Source: Paracoccaceae bacterium (GTDB lineage Bacteria > Pseudomonadota > Alphaproteobacteria > Rhodobacterales > Rhodobacteraceae). Taken from it: a stretch of DNA of 64,000 bases. Position 1 is the stretch's first letter, and every line of letters starts with the position of its first letter. Positions 17,019 through 25,887 of this stretch are shown here, piece after piece. The DNA is taken from contig JANSYL010000009.1 in NCBI GenBank assembly GCA_024742455.1, forward strand, positions 37,375-101,374. The letters run 5' to 3'. The position numbers and the translations under genes are program-made. The notes under the pieces were generated by a model. That model did not search any database. It was not told the DNA's origin and saw nothing but the letters and a program-made list of their open reading frames with translations.

Positions 17019-18298
17019 CCGCGCCCCTCCGCGGCGTCGGCTTCCGGGCCGTCGAAGGGCAGCGCCTCCTCCTCGCCGGCGCCCAGGGCCGCGGTTTCGG
17101 GGGTCGCGCTGCGGGCGGGCACGCTGATCTGGAAGGCGACCTTGTCTGCCTCGGGCGGGGCGGCGCGCTGCAGGATGCGCCAGACGGCGAACCCGATGAT
17201 CGCCAGATGCGCCGCCACCATCGTCAGGAACAGGCCCTCCGGCCCGATCCCCTGCATCACCGCCCCGGCCGCCAGCGGCCCCAGGATCGCCCCCATCCCG
17301 AAGACCAGCAGCAACCCCCCCGACACCTGGATCGCGGTGCCCGGCGGGGCGTGGTCATTGGCATGGGCGATGATCACCGGATACATCGAAAAGATCGCCG
17401 CACCCAGCAGCCCCACCAGCACCAGGTTCGCCGTGTCGCCTGCAGGTGCCGCGATGACGAAGGCCAGATCGGCCAGCAACGCCACCCCGGCAATCCCCAC
17501 CAGCACCCAGCGCCGGTCGGTCCGGTCGCTGATCCAGCCCACCGGCAATTGCGCCAGCGCGCCTGCCAGGATCGGGATGCTGGCAAACAGCGCGATGGTG
17601 GCGATGGGCAGGCCAATGCGTTCGCCATAGACCGCCGCCAGCGTCCCGAACGCCCCGTTCGACACGCCGACCAGCAACACCGCCCCCACCGCCACCGGCG
17701 AATTGCGCCACAGCGCGGGCAGGTTCAGCCGCACCTCGGTCAGCGGCGCGGGCGCGGCCGATGTCGACAGCGCCGTCGGCACCAGCGCCAGGCAATAGAC
17801 CATCGCGCCCAGCGCGAAGAACAGGAACCCGGTCGTGTCCCCGAGCGAGATCACCAGTTGCCCCGCCGTCGCCGCCGCCAGGTTCACCATCGTGTAGATG
17901 CCGAAAATCGTGCCCCGCGTGCGCGCATCGGCCCGGTCGCTCAGCCAGGATTCCACGATCATCGCCGCGCCCGCGAAACAGAAGCCCGACACCGCGCGCG
18001 TGGGGATCCAGGCCCAGTCGGTCACCACCAGGGCCTGGCTCAGGATGGCGATGGCCGCCAGCGCGCACATGACCCCGAAGGTGCGGATATGGCCCACCGC
18101 GCCCACAAGGCGTGGCACCAGCACGCAGCCCGCCACGTATCCGATGGCCCAGCCCGTGCCCAGCAGGCCCAGGGCGGTGTCCGAAAACCCTTCCTGCGCG
18201 CCGCGCACCGGCAGGATCAGCCCGTTGATCCCGCCCGCGAACAGCAGCAGGGCCGACCCGGTCAGAAGCGCGGTGATGGGAAGCAGATGCCGGATCAT
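17015..18298 (-). CDS. MFS transporter
   Basis: This 427-residue major facilitator has twelve predicted helices and an extended acidic C-terminal tail (about 45 residues). It shows GWAIGYVAGCVLVPRLVG in helix 2 and a WISDRTDRRWVL loop that corresponds to the MFS motif A after helix 8. The family resembles YcaD/sugar-type MFS permeases, but no substrate can be assigned. It is the first gene of a two-gene operon with the SAHH-like gene (overlap at 17015-17018), so export or import of a nucleoside or thioether is a possibility. Confidence 0.88.
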   Translation of the reverse strand: MIRHLLPITALLTGSALLLFAGGINGLILPVRGAQEGFSDTALGLLGTGWAIGYVAGCVLVPRLVGAVGHIRTFGVMCALAAIAILSQALVVTDWAWIPTRAVSGFCFAGAAMIVESWLSDRADARTRGTIFGIYTMVNLAAATAGQLVISLGDTTGFLFFALGAMVYCLALVPTALSTSAAPAPLTEVRLNLPALWRNSPVAVGAVLLVGVSNGAFGTLAAVYGERIGLPIATIALFASIPILAGALAQLPVGWISDRTDRRWVLVGIAGVALLADLAFVIAAPAGDTANLVLVGLLGAAIFSMYPVIIAHANDHAPPGTAIQVSGGLLLVFGMGAILGPLAAGAVMQGIGPEGLFLTMVAAHLAIIGFAVWRILQRAAPPEADKVAFQISVPARSATPETAALGAGEEEALPFDGPEADAAEGRG

Positions 18299-18380
18299 GA
18301 CCCGATGCTAGCCTGCCCTCCCTGCGCCCGGAACCCCCGATGCTCTGGCCCCGGCGCGCGCGCTGCGCTACACCCGCGCC

Positions 18381-19046
18381 ATGCGCATGACCCTGCCCAA
18401 CGCCCTGACCGTTTTCCGCCTCTGGGCCGCGCCCGGGGTGGTGCTGGCCTTTCTCGTCCTGCCGCGCCCCTATGCCGACTGGACCGCGCTGACCTTGTTC
18501 ATCGCCGCCTCCGTCACCGACTACCTCGACGGCTATCTGGCGCGCAAATGGGACCAGGTGACGAAGCTGGGCACCATGCTCGACCCGATTGCCGACAAGG
18601 CGATGGTGGTGCTGGCGCTGGCGGTGGTGCTGGCGCTCAACGGTGCGATGCCGGTGCTGCTGGTGCCCGTCGCGATCATCCTGTTCCGCGAGGTTTTCGT
18701 ATCCGGCCTGCGCGAATTCCTGGGCGATACCGCGGGCACGCTGGCGGTCACCAGGCTCGCCAAATGGAAGACGACGGTGCAGATGCTGGCCATCGCGCTG
18801 CTGTTCGCCTGGGGCCTTTTCGACCATTATTTCTACATGCAGGTCCTCGGGATGGATCCGGGCATCGTCGGCGGTATCCTGTCGGGTGAGATCGCCGATG
18901 ACGTGGGCCTGAACTGGAAACGCTGGGGTCTGCTGATCACGTCGAACGGGGGCATCCTGCTGCTCTGGGCGGCGGCGCTGCTGACCCTGATCACCGGCAT
19001 CGACTATTACCGCAAGGCCCGCCCCCATCTGCAGGAGGGTCCATGA
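18381..19046 (+). CDS. pgsA: CDP-diacylglycerol--glycerol-3-phosphate 3-phosphatidyltransferase
   Basis: PgsA makes phosphatidylglycerol phosphate at the inner membrane. The 221-residue protein carries the full CDP-alcohol phosphotransferase motif DGYLARKWDQVTKLG followed by MLDPIADK (DG-x2-AR-x8-G-x3-D-x3-D), and five to six hydrophobic helices. A second in-frame ATG at 18387 is possible. Its stop overlaps moaD by ATGA. It is somewhat longer than average because of an insertion around residues 145-180. Confidence 0.95.
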   Translation: MRMTLPNALTVFRLWAAPGVVLAFLVLPRPYADWTALTLFIAASVTDYLDGYLARKWDQVTKLGTMLDPIADKAMVVLALAVVLALNGAMPVLLVPVAIILFREVFVSGLREFLGDTAGTLAVTRLAKWKTTVQMLAIALLFAWGLFDHYFYMQVLGMDPGIVGGILSGEIADDVGLNWKRWGLLITSNGGILLLWAAALLTLITGIDYYRKARPHLQEGP

Positions 19047-19294
19047 AGATCGAGATCCGCTATTTCGCATGGGTCCGCGAACGCGTCGGCGCCGCCTCGG
19101 AAACGCTTGAGACCGAGGCCGCCACTATCGCCGATCTCATCGCCGAACTTTCGGCGCTGAGCGAGGGGCATCGCCACGCCTTCTCCGACCCCGAGGCGAT
19201 CCGCGCCGCGCTCGACCAGACGCTGGTCGACATGGATGCCCCGATCGCGGGCGCGCATGAGGTGGCCTTTTTCCCGCCGATGACCGGCGGCTGA
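19043..19294 (+). CDS. moaD: Molybdopterin synthase sulfur carrier subunit MoaD
   Basis: MoaD is the ubiquitin-like small subunit of molybdopterin synthase. The 83-residue protein ends in Gly-Gly (PPMTGG), the C-terminus that is thiocarboxylated by MoeB. It overlaps pgsA (ATGA) and is 3 bp upstream of moaE, its large subunit. Length and ending are exactly those expected. Confidence 0.96.
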   Translation: MKIEIRYFAWVRERVGAASETLETEAATIADLIAELSALSEGHRHAFSDPEAIRAALDQTLVDMDAPIAGAHEVAFFPPMTGG

Positions 19295-19297
19295 CCG

Positions 19298-19744
19298 ATG
19301 CAGCGCGTCACCGTGCAGCACGGTCCGTTCGATCCCGGGGCGATCCTGTCGGCCTTCACGGGGCTGGCCGACGGCGCCGGGGCCGTGGTCAGCTTTTCCG
19401 GCATCACCCGCGATCTCGCCGCGCATGATCTCGTGGCGATGGAGATCGAACATTACCCCGGCATGACCGAGGCCGCGCTCGAGGATATCCGCAGCCGGGC
19501 CATCGCCCGTTTCGACCTCATCGATGCGCTGGTGCTGCACCGGTATGGCCGCCTTGCCCCGGGCGATCCGATCATGATGGTCGCCACCGCCGCCCGTCAC
19601 CGGGCCGCGGCCTTCAAGGGGGCGGAGTTCCTGATGGATTACCTGAAGTCCCGCGCCCCGTTCTGGAAAAAGGAAATCACCGCGACCGGTGCTGCATGGG
19701 TCGCGGCAAAAGACGACGATGAGGCGGCGCTCACCCGCTGGTGA
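19298..19744 (+). CDS. moaE: Molybdopterin synthase catalytic subunit MoaE
   Basis: MoaE transfers sulfur from MoaD to cyclic pyranopterin monophosphate to form molybdopterin. The 148-residue protein shows GAVVSFSGITRD, LEIEHYPGMTE-like MEIEHYPGMTEAAL, HRYGRLAPGD, AARHRAAAF and the catalytic lysines in YLKSRAPFWKKE. It forms the moaD-moaE unit downstream of pgsA. A short intergenic repeat follows at 19757. Confidence 0.96.
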   Translation: MQRVTVQHGPFDPGAILSAFTGLADGAGAVVSFSGITRDLAAHDLVAMEIEHYPGMTEAALEDIRSRAIARFDLIDALVLHRYGRLAPGDPIMMVATAARHRAAAFKGAEFLMDYLKSRAPFWKKEITATGAAWVAAKDDDEAALTRW

Positions 19745-19756
19745 CCCCCCGCTTCT

Positions 19757-19771
19757 TCTTTCCCCAAATAC
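19757..19771 (+). repeat. Intergenic repeat family, copy D
   Basis: TCTTTCCCCAAATAC, repeated exactly at 58439-58453 and related to the TCTTTGCTTnnAAATACCTC units at 40661-40686 (reverse), 52115-52139 (reverse) and 52160-52185. This copy follows moaE in the gap to the convergent coiled-coil gene, at a transcript-end position. Confidence 0.6.
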
Positions 19772-19872
19772 GTCTCCGCCGCGCGCCACCCTGCGCATCG
19801 CCTGATCGTCCTGTCCGTGGCAACGCGGCCCGCCGACCGCCCCGCAGGGGCGCGAGGCGGGGTGCTGCCCGG

Positions 19873-20202
19873 TCAGGCCTGCTGCGTCACCCGCTCGATA
19901 TAGACGCGCAATTCCTCTGCCTCGTGGCGGGCATCGCGCAGCCCGTCCATCGCGGCGCGCAGCTCCGCCTCGGTCTGGCTCAGCTGGTTGGTCAGTTCGG
20001 CCTCGCGCTGCTGCAGATAGGCGATCGCCTGGTCCCGGGTTTCCTCGGCATCGTGCAGCGATTTGGCCAGCGCCTCCATCTCGTTCAGATCGGCGCTGGT
20101 GACCTGGCTGAATTTCGTGACCAGCCAATGCGCCAGCCAGCCCAGCATGAAGGCCACGAACAGGATCACCGCGATCGCGATGATAAACTCCAGACGGTTC
20201 AT
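19873..20202 (-). CDS. Small membrane-anchored coiled-coil protein
   Basis: This 109-residue protein has an N-terminal transmembrane helix (residues about 5-28, IIAIAVILFVAFMLGWLAHWLV) followed by a long heptad-like helix rich in Glu, Ala, Leu and Gln (residues about 40-105). The start overlaps the stop of the OmpA-like gene (ATGA). It is probably an envelope accessory protein that works with that partner. No named family is recognised. Confidence 0.75.
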   Translation of the reverse strand: MNRLEFIIAIAVILFVAFMLGWLAHWLVTKFSQVTSADLNEMEALAKSLHDAEETRDQAIAYLQQREAELTNQLSQTEAELRAAMDGLRDARHEAEELRVYIERVTQQA

Positions 20203-22157
20203 TCGTCGTCTCCCTCTGCCGCCTCTGCGGCGGCTTGGACCACGCTGTCGGGCCGCATCGCGGGCCGGAACTCGGCCAGTTCCGCCAGCCGCGCCGCCGC
20301 CTCGGCCAGTTCTTCCTCGGCCTCCAGCGCCTCTTGTTCGACCACCGCCTCCGACAACAGCCGGAAGGCGATGCGCCGGTTCTGCTCGCGCCCCTCTTCG
20401 GTGTCGTTATCGGCGATGGGCTGGCTTTCGCCATAGCCCTGCGCGATCAGGTTCGACACCAGCACATTGCGCGCCAGAAGCCCGTTCAGAACCGAATCCG
20501 CCCGCGCCTGGCTGAGGTTGAGGTTCAATTCCTCGCTGCCCTGGCTGTCGGTATGGCCGCCGATCTCCATCCGCACATGCCGGCAATCGGGCAGGATTTC
20601 CGCGATCCGGTCCAGGATCAGGCCCGCCTCCTCGGTGATCTCGACCGATCCCGGCTCGAAGACGATCTTGCCATTGTCCTCCTGCACCGCCTGCAGGCGC
20701 GCGATGCATTCCTCGGGCGAGGCCAGCGAGGCCACCGGATCGAGGCTTTCGTCATAGCGGATGTCGAGGTTGAAATCCCCTGACCGGCCCAGCCGCTCGG
20801 TCAGAAGCCGCGCCACGTCCGACCCGATCTCGGAATCGCCGCTGCGGCCTTCCAGGCGGATCAGGTCAGGCTCCACCGTCAGCGTGCCCTCGGCCAGCAG
20901 CGCCAGCGCATCTAGCCCCACCATGGCCCGCATCGCCCAGCCCTCGGGCAGATCGGGCACCGCGCGGGTCGCCACATCGGTTTCGTCACGTCCGAAAACG
21001 GCCATCGCATAGGCGCTGACCGATGTGCCGACCGGTCCGCCGGGCACCCGGCCGCGCAACTCGACGGTGCCGGTATCGGCCAGCGTGGCGATGAACCGGG
21101 GCGGCCCGGCATTGCCCGCACCCGGCGGCGGCGGCAGCACGCCTTCCAGCGAAAACAGCTCGGGCAGCGCCACGCCCAGTTCGCCCGCGACCCGGTCGAA
21201 CATGTCCTGCCCGGTGCCCGGTGCCGCCACCAGGGTCACATCGGCATCGGTGATCGTCACGGTGCCGCCGCCCAGTTCGGTCAATGCGGTGATCGCGCGG
21301 GTGACGGCATCGCCCCATTGCGGCGACGGCGTGCCAAGCCCGACGCGGCAGGTGATCGGCTCTTCCGCGCCGGCCGCAGCAGCGGCGGCCACGATCCGGT
21401 CGCGCGCGGCATCGGTATCGGCGGCGCAGGTATCGAACCGGGCCCCGTCGGCGTCGATGATGAACCGCGTGGTGAAGGGCGTGATCACCGGGCGCGGGGC
21501 CGAGATATCCAGCATAACCTCCACGCCCTGCGGCTGGCCCTGTTCCAGCGCGGCCAGAACCTCGGCGCGTTCGGCGGCGCTTTCGCTGATCGCCTGCACC
21601 TCGACGAGATCCTCGTAGACCGTCACCTTCGACCGGGGCAGGTCGGTCAGCGCGCGCAGCCCGAAATCCAGCGCCGCCTCCCAGGTGGCGGGGGCGGGGA
21701 AATCGGCGGTCTCGACCATGTTGGTCACCTCGACCCCCGCCGCGATATCCGCGATCCCGTCGGTGACCGGCGCGGTCCCCGTCTCGGTGGGGACCAGGCC
21801 GATCAGCTGGATGCCGTCATCATTGCGCAGCATGTCCAGCGAAAACCGCGGCGGCGTCACCGTCTGGGTCTGCCGCACGCTCATCATGTTGATTACCCGA
21901 TCGGCGTCGACCACCGTGCCGGCAAGGCGGAAGGCACTGAAATTGCTGGCTTCGTCCGGCGCGGTGCCATGCAGCATCACCTGCAGCCCGTCCGCCGTCA
22001 CCTGCACCCAGTCATGGCCTTCGATGGTCAGCGCGCTGTCCACTGCTTCGACCGACCGCCGCTCCACCGTCACCGCGGACAGGAACGCCACACCCGCCGC
22101 AAGCAAGGCCGCCGCCACGAAGGAGGCCAGGGCGATGAGTTGCGGGAAACGGCTCAT
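20199..22157 (-). CDS. Membrane-anchored OmpA-domain protein with tandem periplasmic domains
   Basis: This 652-residue protein has one N-terminal hydrophobic helix (residues about 8-30) with no clear cleavage site. BON-like or alpha/beta repeats at about residues 40-480 precede a C-terminal OmpA peptidoglycan-binding domain (about 495-600) with EIGGHTDSQGSEELNLNLSQARADSV and YGESQPIADNDTEEGREQNRRIAF. The layout suggests an inner-membrane anchor reaching to peptidoglycan, as in MotB-like proteins, not an outer-membrane barrel. The C-terminus is acidic and coiled-coil-like. It is coupled to the small coiled-coil gene. Confidence 0.85.
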   Translation of the reverse strand: MSRFPQLIALASFVAAALLAAGVAFLSAVTVERRSVEAVDSALTIEGHDWVQVTADGLQVMLHGTAPDEASNFSAFRLAGTVVDADRVINMMSVRQTQTVTPPRFSLDMLRNDDGIQLIGLVPTETGTAPVTDGIADIAAGVEVTNMVETADFPAPATWEAALDFGLRALTDLPRSKVTVYEDLVEVQAISESAAERAEVLAALEQGQPQGVEVMLDISAPRPVITPFTTRFIIDADGARFDTCAADTDAARDRIVAAAAAAGAEEPITCRVGLGTPSPQWGDAVTRAITALTELGGGTVTITDADVTLVAAPGTGQDMFDRVAGELGVALPELFSLEGVLPPPPGAGNAGPPRFIATLADTGTVELRGRVPGGPVGTSVSAYAMAVFGRDETDVATRAVPDLPEGWAMRAMVGLDALALLAEGTLTVEPDLIRLEGRSGDSEIGSDVARLLTERLGRSGDFNLDIRYDESLDPVASLASPEECIARLQAVQEDNGKIVFEPGSVEITEEAGLILDRIAEILPDCRHVRMEIGGHTDSQGSEELNLNLSQARADSVLNGLLARNVLVSNLIAQGYGESQPIADNDTEEGREQNRRIAFRLLSEAVVEQEALEAEEELAEAAARLAELAEFRPAMRPDSVVQAAAEAAEGDDE

Positions 22158-22216
22158 GGGGATCCGGTGATACCTGCGGTTCGGGCCTTCCTATCGCCTT
22201 GTGACGGGCGGTTCAA

Positions 22217-23179
22217 TCAGACCAGCGCCGCACCGGCGAAAAACAGCGCGACCAGAAGCCCCGCGTCGCGGTTCGACCGGAACAGCCGAAGGCACAGGGC
22301 GGGGTCGGAAATGTCCAGCCGACCCAATTGCCAGGCAAGGTGCCAGCCCATCGCCCAGACCCCGGCAATGCCCAGGACCAGCGCCAGAACATCGCCCGTC
22401 GCCGCCAGCGCCAGCACCACCGCCGCGCCGAGCAGAAGGACGGTGGCCACCAGGAACCCGCGCAGCCAGGTCTTTGTCACGTCCCCGAACAGCCGCGCGG
22501 TCGATTTCACGCCGATCAGCGCGTCATCCTCGGTGTCCTGGTGGGCATAGATCGTGTCGTAGAAAAGCGTCCAGGCGATCCCGCCGACATACAGCAGCAC
22601 GGCGGGCCAGCCCAGGCTGCCGGTCGAGGCTGTCCAGGCCAGAAGCGCCCCCCAGTTGAAGGCGATCCCCAGAAACACCTGAGGCCACCAGGTGAAGCGT
22701 TTTGCAAAAGGGTAGATGGCCACCGGGACCAGCGACAGGATGCCCAGCAGGATGGCGTTCAGGTTGAAGCTCAGCAGGATGCCGAAGGCGATCAGCGATT
22801 GCAGGACGGCCCAGATCAGCGCCTGCCGGGTCGTAACCTGCCCCGACGGGATCGGGCGCGACCGGGTGCGCGCCACGGCGGCGTCGATGTCGCGGTCGGT
22901 GATGTCGTTCCAGGTGCAGCCCGCCCCCCGCATCAGGAAGGCGCCGATCGCGCAGCCCAGAACGATCCAGAGGTCGGTGGGCGTCACTTGTCCGCTCGCT
23001 GCCGCCGCCAGCCCTACGCCCCACCAGCAGGGCAGCAGCAACAGCCATGTGCCGATCGGCCGGTCGGCCCGGCTCAGCCTCAGGTAGGGCCGCGTCGCCG
23101 GCGGCGCGATCCGGTCCACCCAGTTGCCGCGCACCGCGTCGGCGACCTGTCCCTCTGGCGTTCTGCCTGCCTCGGCCAT
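22217..23179 (-). CDS. ubiA: 4-hydroxybenzoate polyprenyltransferase
   Basis: UbiA prenylates 4-hydroxybenzoate in ubiquinone synthesis in the inner membrane. The 320-residue protein has the two Asp-rich prenyl-diphosphate binding motifs: NDITDRDIDAAVARTRSRPIPSG around residues 85-107 and DTIYAHQDTEDDALIGVKSTA around 205-225, with about eight membrane helices. ATG 23179 gives an N-terminal extension of normal length for alphaproteobacteria. It is divergent from rsmE with only 12 bp between the start codons. Confidence 0.95.
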   Translation of the reverse strand: MAEAGRTPEGQVADAVRGNWVDRIAPPATRPYLRLSRADRPIGTWLLLLPCWWGVGLAAAASGQVTPTDLWIVLGCAIGAFLMRGAGCTWNDITDRDIDAAVARTRSRPIPSGQVTTRQALIWAVLQSLIAFGILLSFNLNAILLGILSLVPVAIYPFAKRFTWWPQVFLGIAFNWGALLAWTASTGSLGWPAVLLYVGGIAWTLFYDTIYAHQDTEDDALIGVKSTARLFGDVTKTWLRGFLVATVLLLGAAVVLALAATGDVLALVLGIAGVWAMGWHLAWQLGRLDISDPALCLRLFRSNRDAGLLVALFFAGAALV

Positions 23180-23191
23180 AGGGTCCGCTCC

Positions 23192-23920
23192 ATGTCTGAT
23201 CGCCCCAAGATACGGCTGTATGTAGAGCACCCGCTGGGGCCGGGGCAAAGCGTTCCCCTGTCGCGGGATCAGGCGCATTACCTGATATCGGTGATGCGCC
23301 TTGCGGCGGGGGCCGAGGTGGCGCTTTTCAACGGGCGCGACGGCGAATGGCGCGCCCGGATCGCCGAGGCGCACAAGCGGGGCGCGGTTCTGACCTGCGA
23401 TCATCAGACCGCCCCGCAGCAGGCGCCGCCCGATCTCTGGCTCCTTTTTGCGCCGATCAAGAAGGCGCGCACCGATTTCATCGTCGAGAAGGCCGCCGAA
23501 ATGGGCGCGGCGCGGATCGTGCCGGTGCGGACCGATTTCACCAATTCCGACCGCATCCGGCAGGACCGGCTGCAGGCTCATGCCATCGAGGCGGCCGAGC
23601 AATGCGGCGGCACCTACGTGCCCGGGGTGGCCGCGCTGCAAAGCCTCGACGCCGTGCTGGCGGACTGGCCCGGGGACCGTACCCTTGTCTTCGCGGATGA
23701 GGGCAGGGTCGGCGCGCATGACAGCTTTGCCGCGCTGCCGACGGGTCCCGCCGCGATCCTGATCGGCCCTGAGGGCGGGTTTTCCGAGGCTGAACGCGCG
23801 CGCCTGACCGCTCTGCCACAGGTCACCCCGGTCAGCCTCGGCCCCCGCATCCTGCGCGCCGATACCGCCGCCGTCGCCGCGCTGGCGCTCTGGCAGGCGG
23901 CGCGGGGGGATTGGAAATGA
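23192..23920 (+). CDS. rsmE: 16S rRNA (uracil(1498)-N(3))-methyltransferase
   Basis: RsmE methylates N3 of U1498 in 16S rRNA. The 242-residue protein has the N-terminal PUA-like region and a SPOUT knot: KKARTDFIVEKAAEMG, AEQCGG, IGPEGGFSEAE and LGPRILRADTAAVAAL are all canonical. ATG 23192 lies 12 bp from the divergent ubiA start, so the two promoters must lie within each other's coding sequence or be leaderless. The stop overlaps the next gene (ATGA). Confidence 0.96.
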   Translation: MSDRPKIRLYVEHPLGPGQSVPLSRDQAHYLISVMRLAAGAEVALFNGRDGEWRARIAEAHKRGAVLTCDHQTAPQQAPPDLWLLFAPIKKARTDFIVEKAAEMGAARIVPVRTDFTNSDRIRQDRLQAHAIEAAEQCGGTYVPGVAALQSLDAVLADWPGDRTLVFADEGRVGAHDSFAALPTGPAAILIGPEGGFSEAERARLTALPQVTPVSLGPRILRADTAAVAALALWQAARGDWK

Positions 23921-24453
23921 CCGGGTTCATCCGCCCCGAGGTTGCCACTGCGCTCCACCGCTGGCGCGAGGTCATCGCCGGGCTTGTCGTCATCGGCCTC
24001 GGCCTCTGGATCGCCCTGCAGCCCGGCCCCTTCGTGCAGGGTTTCGGGTGGGTGCTGATCGCGCTGGGGGCCATTGCCCTCCTGCCCGCGATCCGCCGCG
24101 CGCGGCTGTCGGGTGCGGCCCATCCCGGCAGCGGTCCCGGCATCGTCCGCGTCGACGAGGGGCGCGTGCTTTACATGGGTCCGGTCACGGGCGGCACCGT
24201 GGCCCTGCCCGACCTTACCCATCTGAGCCTGCGGCGCGACACCGGGGGGCGCACCGCCTGGGTGCTGGTCGATCCCACGGGGCTGATCACGGTGCCCACC
24301 GACGCCGCCGGGGCCGAGGCGCTGATGGATGCGCTGCTGACGCTGGATGGGCTGACGCCCGGGCGCCTGCATGCCGCGCTGACCAACAACGCGCCCGGCA
24401 CCACCCGGCTTTGGGTGCGGTCCCGCACGGACGCGGCACTTCCGCCCGCTTGA
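23917..24453 (+). CDS. Hypothetical membrane protein
   Basis: This 178-residue protein has two membrane helices (about residues 18-34 and 42-60) followed by a soluble region rich in beta-strand-like segments (GIVRVDEGRVLYMGPVTGGTVALPDL). It overlaps rsmE by ATGA. No named family recognised. The C-terminal part could be a small PH-like or split barrel domain, but that is a guess. Confidence 0.8.
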   Translation: MTGFIRPEVATALHRWREVIAGLVVIGLGLWIALQPGPFVQGFGWVLIALGAIALLPAIRRARLSGAAHPGSGPGIVRVDEGRVLYMGPVTGGTVALPDLTHLSLRRDTGGRTAWVLVDPTGLITVPTDAAGAEALMDALLTLDGLTPGRLHAALTNNAPGTTRLWVRSRTDAALPPA

Positions 24454-24516
24454 CAGCCCGCACCCGGCGGGTCAGTCCTGCCCCACCACGTGCCACGGCT
24501 GCCGGAGACAGACCCC

Positions 24517-25887
24517 ATGTCGATCCCCCAATCGGGCGGCGGCCCCATCGAAGACAAATCCGATCTCGCCGCCTACCTCGCCTCGGGCTGCAAGCCCGCC
24601 GATCAATGGCGCATCGGCACGGAGCACGAGAAATTCGGCTATTGCCGCGACAGCCTGAAACCGCTGCCCTATGACGGGCCACGGTCGGTGAAGGCGGTTC
24701 TGGAAGGGCTGCGCGACCGCTTTGGCTGGCACCCGGTCGAGGAGGCGGGAAACCTCATCGGCCTGGAAAAGGATGGCGCCAATGTCAGCCTCGAACCCGG
24801 CGGGCAGCTGGAACTGTCGGGCGCGCCGCTGGAGACGATCCACCAGACCTGCGACGAGGTGAACGAACACCTGCGCCAGGTGCGCGAGGTGGCCGAACGG
24901 ATCGGGGTGGAATTCATCGGTCTGGGTGCCGCGCCCATCTGGCGGCACGAGGACATGGAGATGATGCCAAAGGGCCGATATGCCCTGATGACCGATTACA
25001 TGGACCGGGTCGGGACCATGGGCAAAACCATGATGTACCGGACCTGCACGGTGCAGGTGAACCTCGATTTCTCCTCCGAGGCCGACATGGTGCAGAAACT
25101 GCGCGTGGCGCTGGCGCTGCAGCCCGTCGCCACCGCGCTGTTCGCCAATTCCCCCTTCATCGACGGGGCCCCGAACGGGCACAAATCCTGGCGCTCCCGC
25201 GTCTGGCGTGACCTCGATGCCGACCGCACGGGGATGCTGCCCTTCGTTTTCGAAGACGGGTTCGGTTTCGAGGCCTGGGTGGATTACGCCCTCGATGTGC
25301 CGATGTATTTCGTCTATCGCGACGGCGGCTACATCGACGCGCGCGGCCAGTCCTTCCGCGATTTCCTCGATGGCCGTCTGCCCGCCCTGCCGGGCGAGGT
25401 GCCGACGCTCAGCGATTGGGCCGATCACCTGACCACGATCTTCCCCGAGGCGCGGATCAAGAAATTCATCGAGATGCGCGGCGCCGATGGCGGCCCGTGG
25501 CGCAGGCTCTGCGCGCTGCCCGCGCTCTGGGTCGGGCTGACCTATGACCAGACCGCGCTCGATGCCGCCTGGGACCTGGTGAAGGGGTGGGATGCCGAAA
25601 CGCGCGAAGCCTTGCGAGTCGCCGCCTCGGTCGATGCGCTGCAGGCCGAGGTGGGCGACATCCGTATGCATGACCTGGCGCGCGACGTGCTGGAGATCGC
25701 CGAGGCCGGGCTGAAGGCCCGCGCGCGCCCCGGGGCGGACGGGCTGGTGCCCGATGAGACGCATTTCCTGAACGCGCTGAAGGACAGCGTCGAAACCGGC
25801 CAGGTCCCCGCCGACGAATTGCTGGCGCAATATCACGGCGACTGGGGCGGTGACCTCAGCCGGATCTATGCGGAATTCAGTTACTGA
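24517..25887 (+). CDS. gshA: Glutamate--cysteine ligase (plant/alphaproteobacterial type)
   Basis: GshA makes gamma-glutamylcysteine, the first step of glutathione synthesis. The 456-residue protein has the features of this family (Class III, EgtA-like): GTEHEKFGYC at the N-terminus, NLIGLEKDGANVSLEPGGQLELSGAPLETIH, and YMDRVGTMGKTMMYRTCTVQVNLDF. ATG 24517 fits the family start. The stop overlaps the convergent DUF805 gene by 7 bp (25881-25887). Confidence 0.95.
   Translation: MSIPQSGGGPIEDKSDLAAYLASGCKPADQWRIGTEHEKFGYCRDSLKPLPYDGPRSVKAVLEGLRDRFGWHPVEEAGNLIGLEKDGANVSLEPGGQLELSGAPLETIHQTCDEVNEHLRQVREVAERIGVEFIGLGAAPIWRHEDMEMMPKGRYALMTDYMDRVGTMGKTMMYRTCTVQVNLDFSSEADMVQKLRVALALQPVATALFANSPFIDGAPNGHKSWRSRVWRDLDADRTGMLPFVFEDGFGFEAWVDYALDVPMYFVYRDGGYIDARGQSFRDFLDGRLPALPGEVPTLSDWADHLTTIFPEARIKKFIEMRGADGGPWRRLCALPALWVGLTYDQTALDAAWDLVKGWDAETREALRVAASVDALQAEVGDIRMHDLARDVLEIAEAGLKARARPGADGLVPDETHFLNALKDSVETGQVPADELLAQYHGDWGGDLSRIYAEFSY

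Noticed and set aside
17355..19070. 571-residue minus-strand frame over the MFS gene and pgsA
   Set aside because: Its translation partly shadows the MFS gene in another frame and runs antisense to pgsA; no coherent domain.
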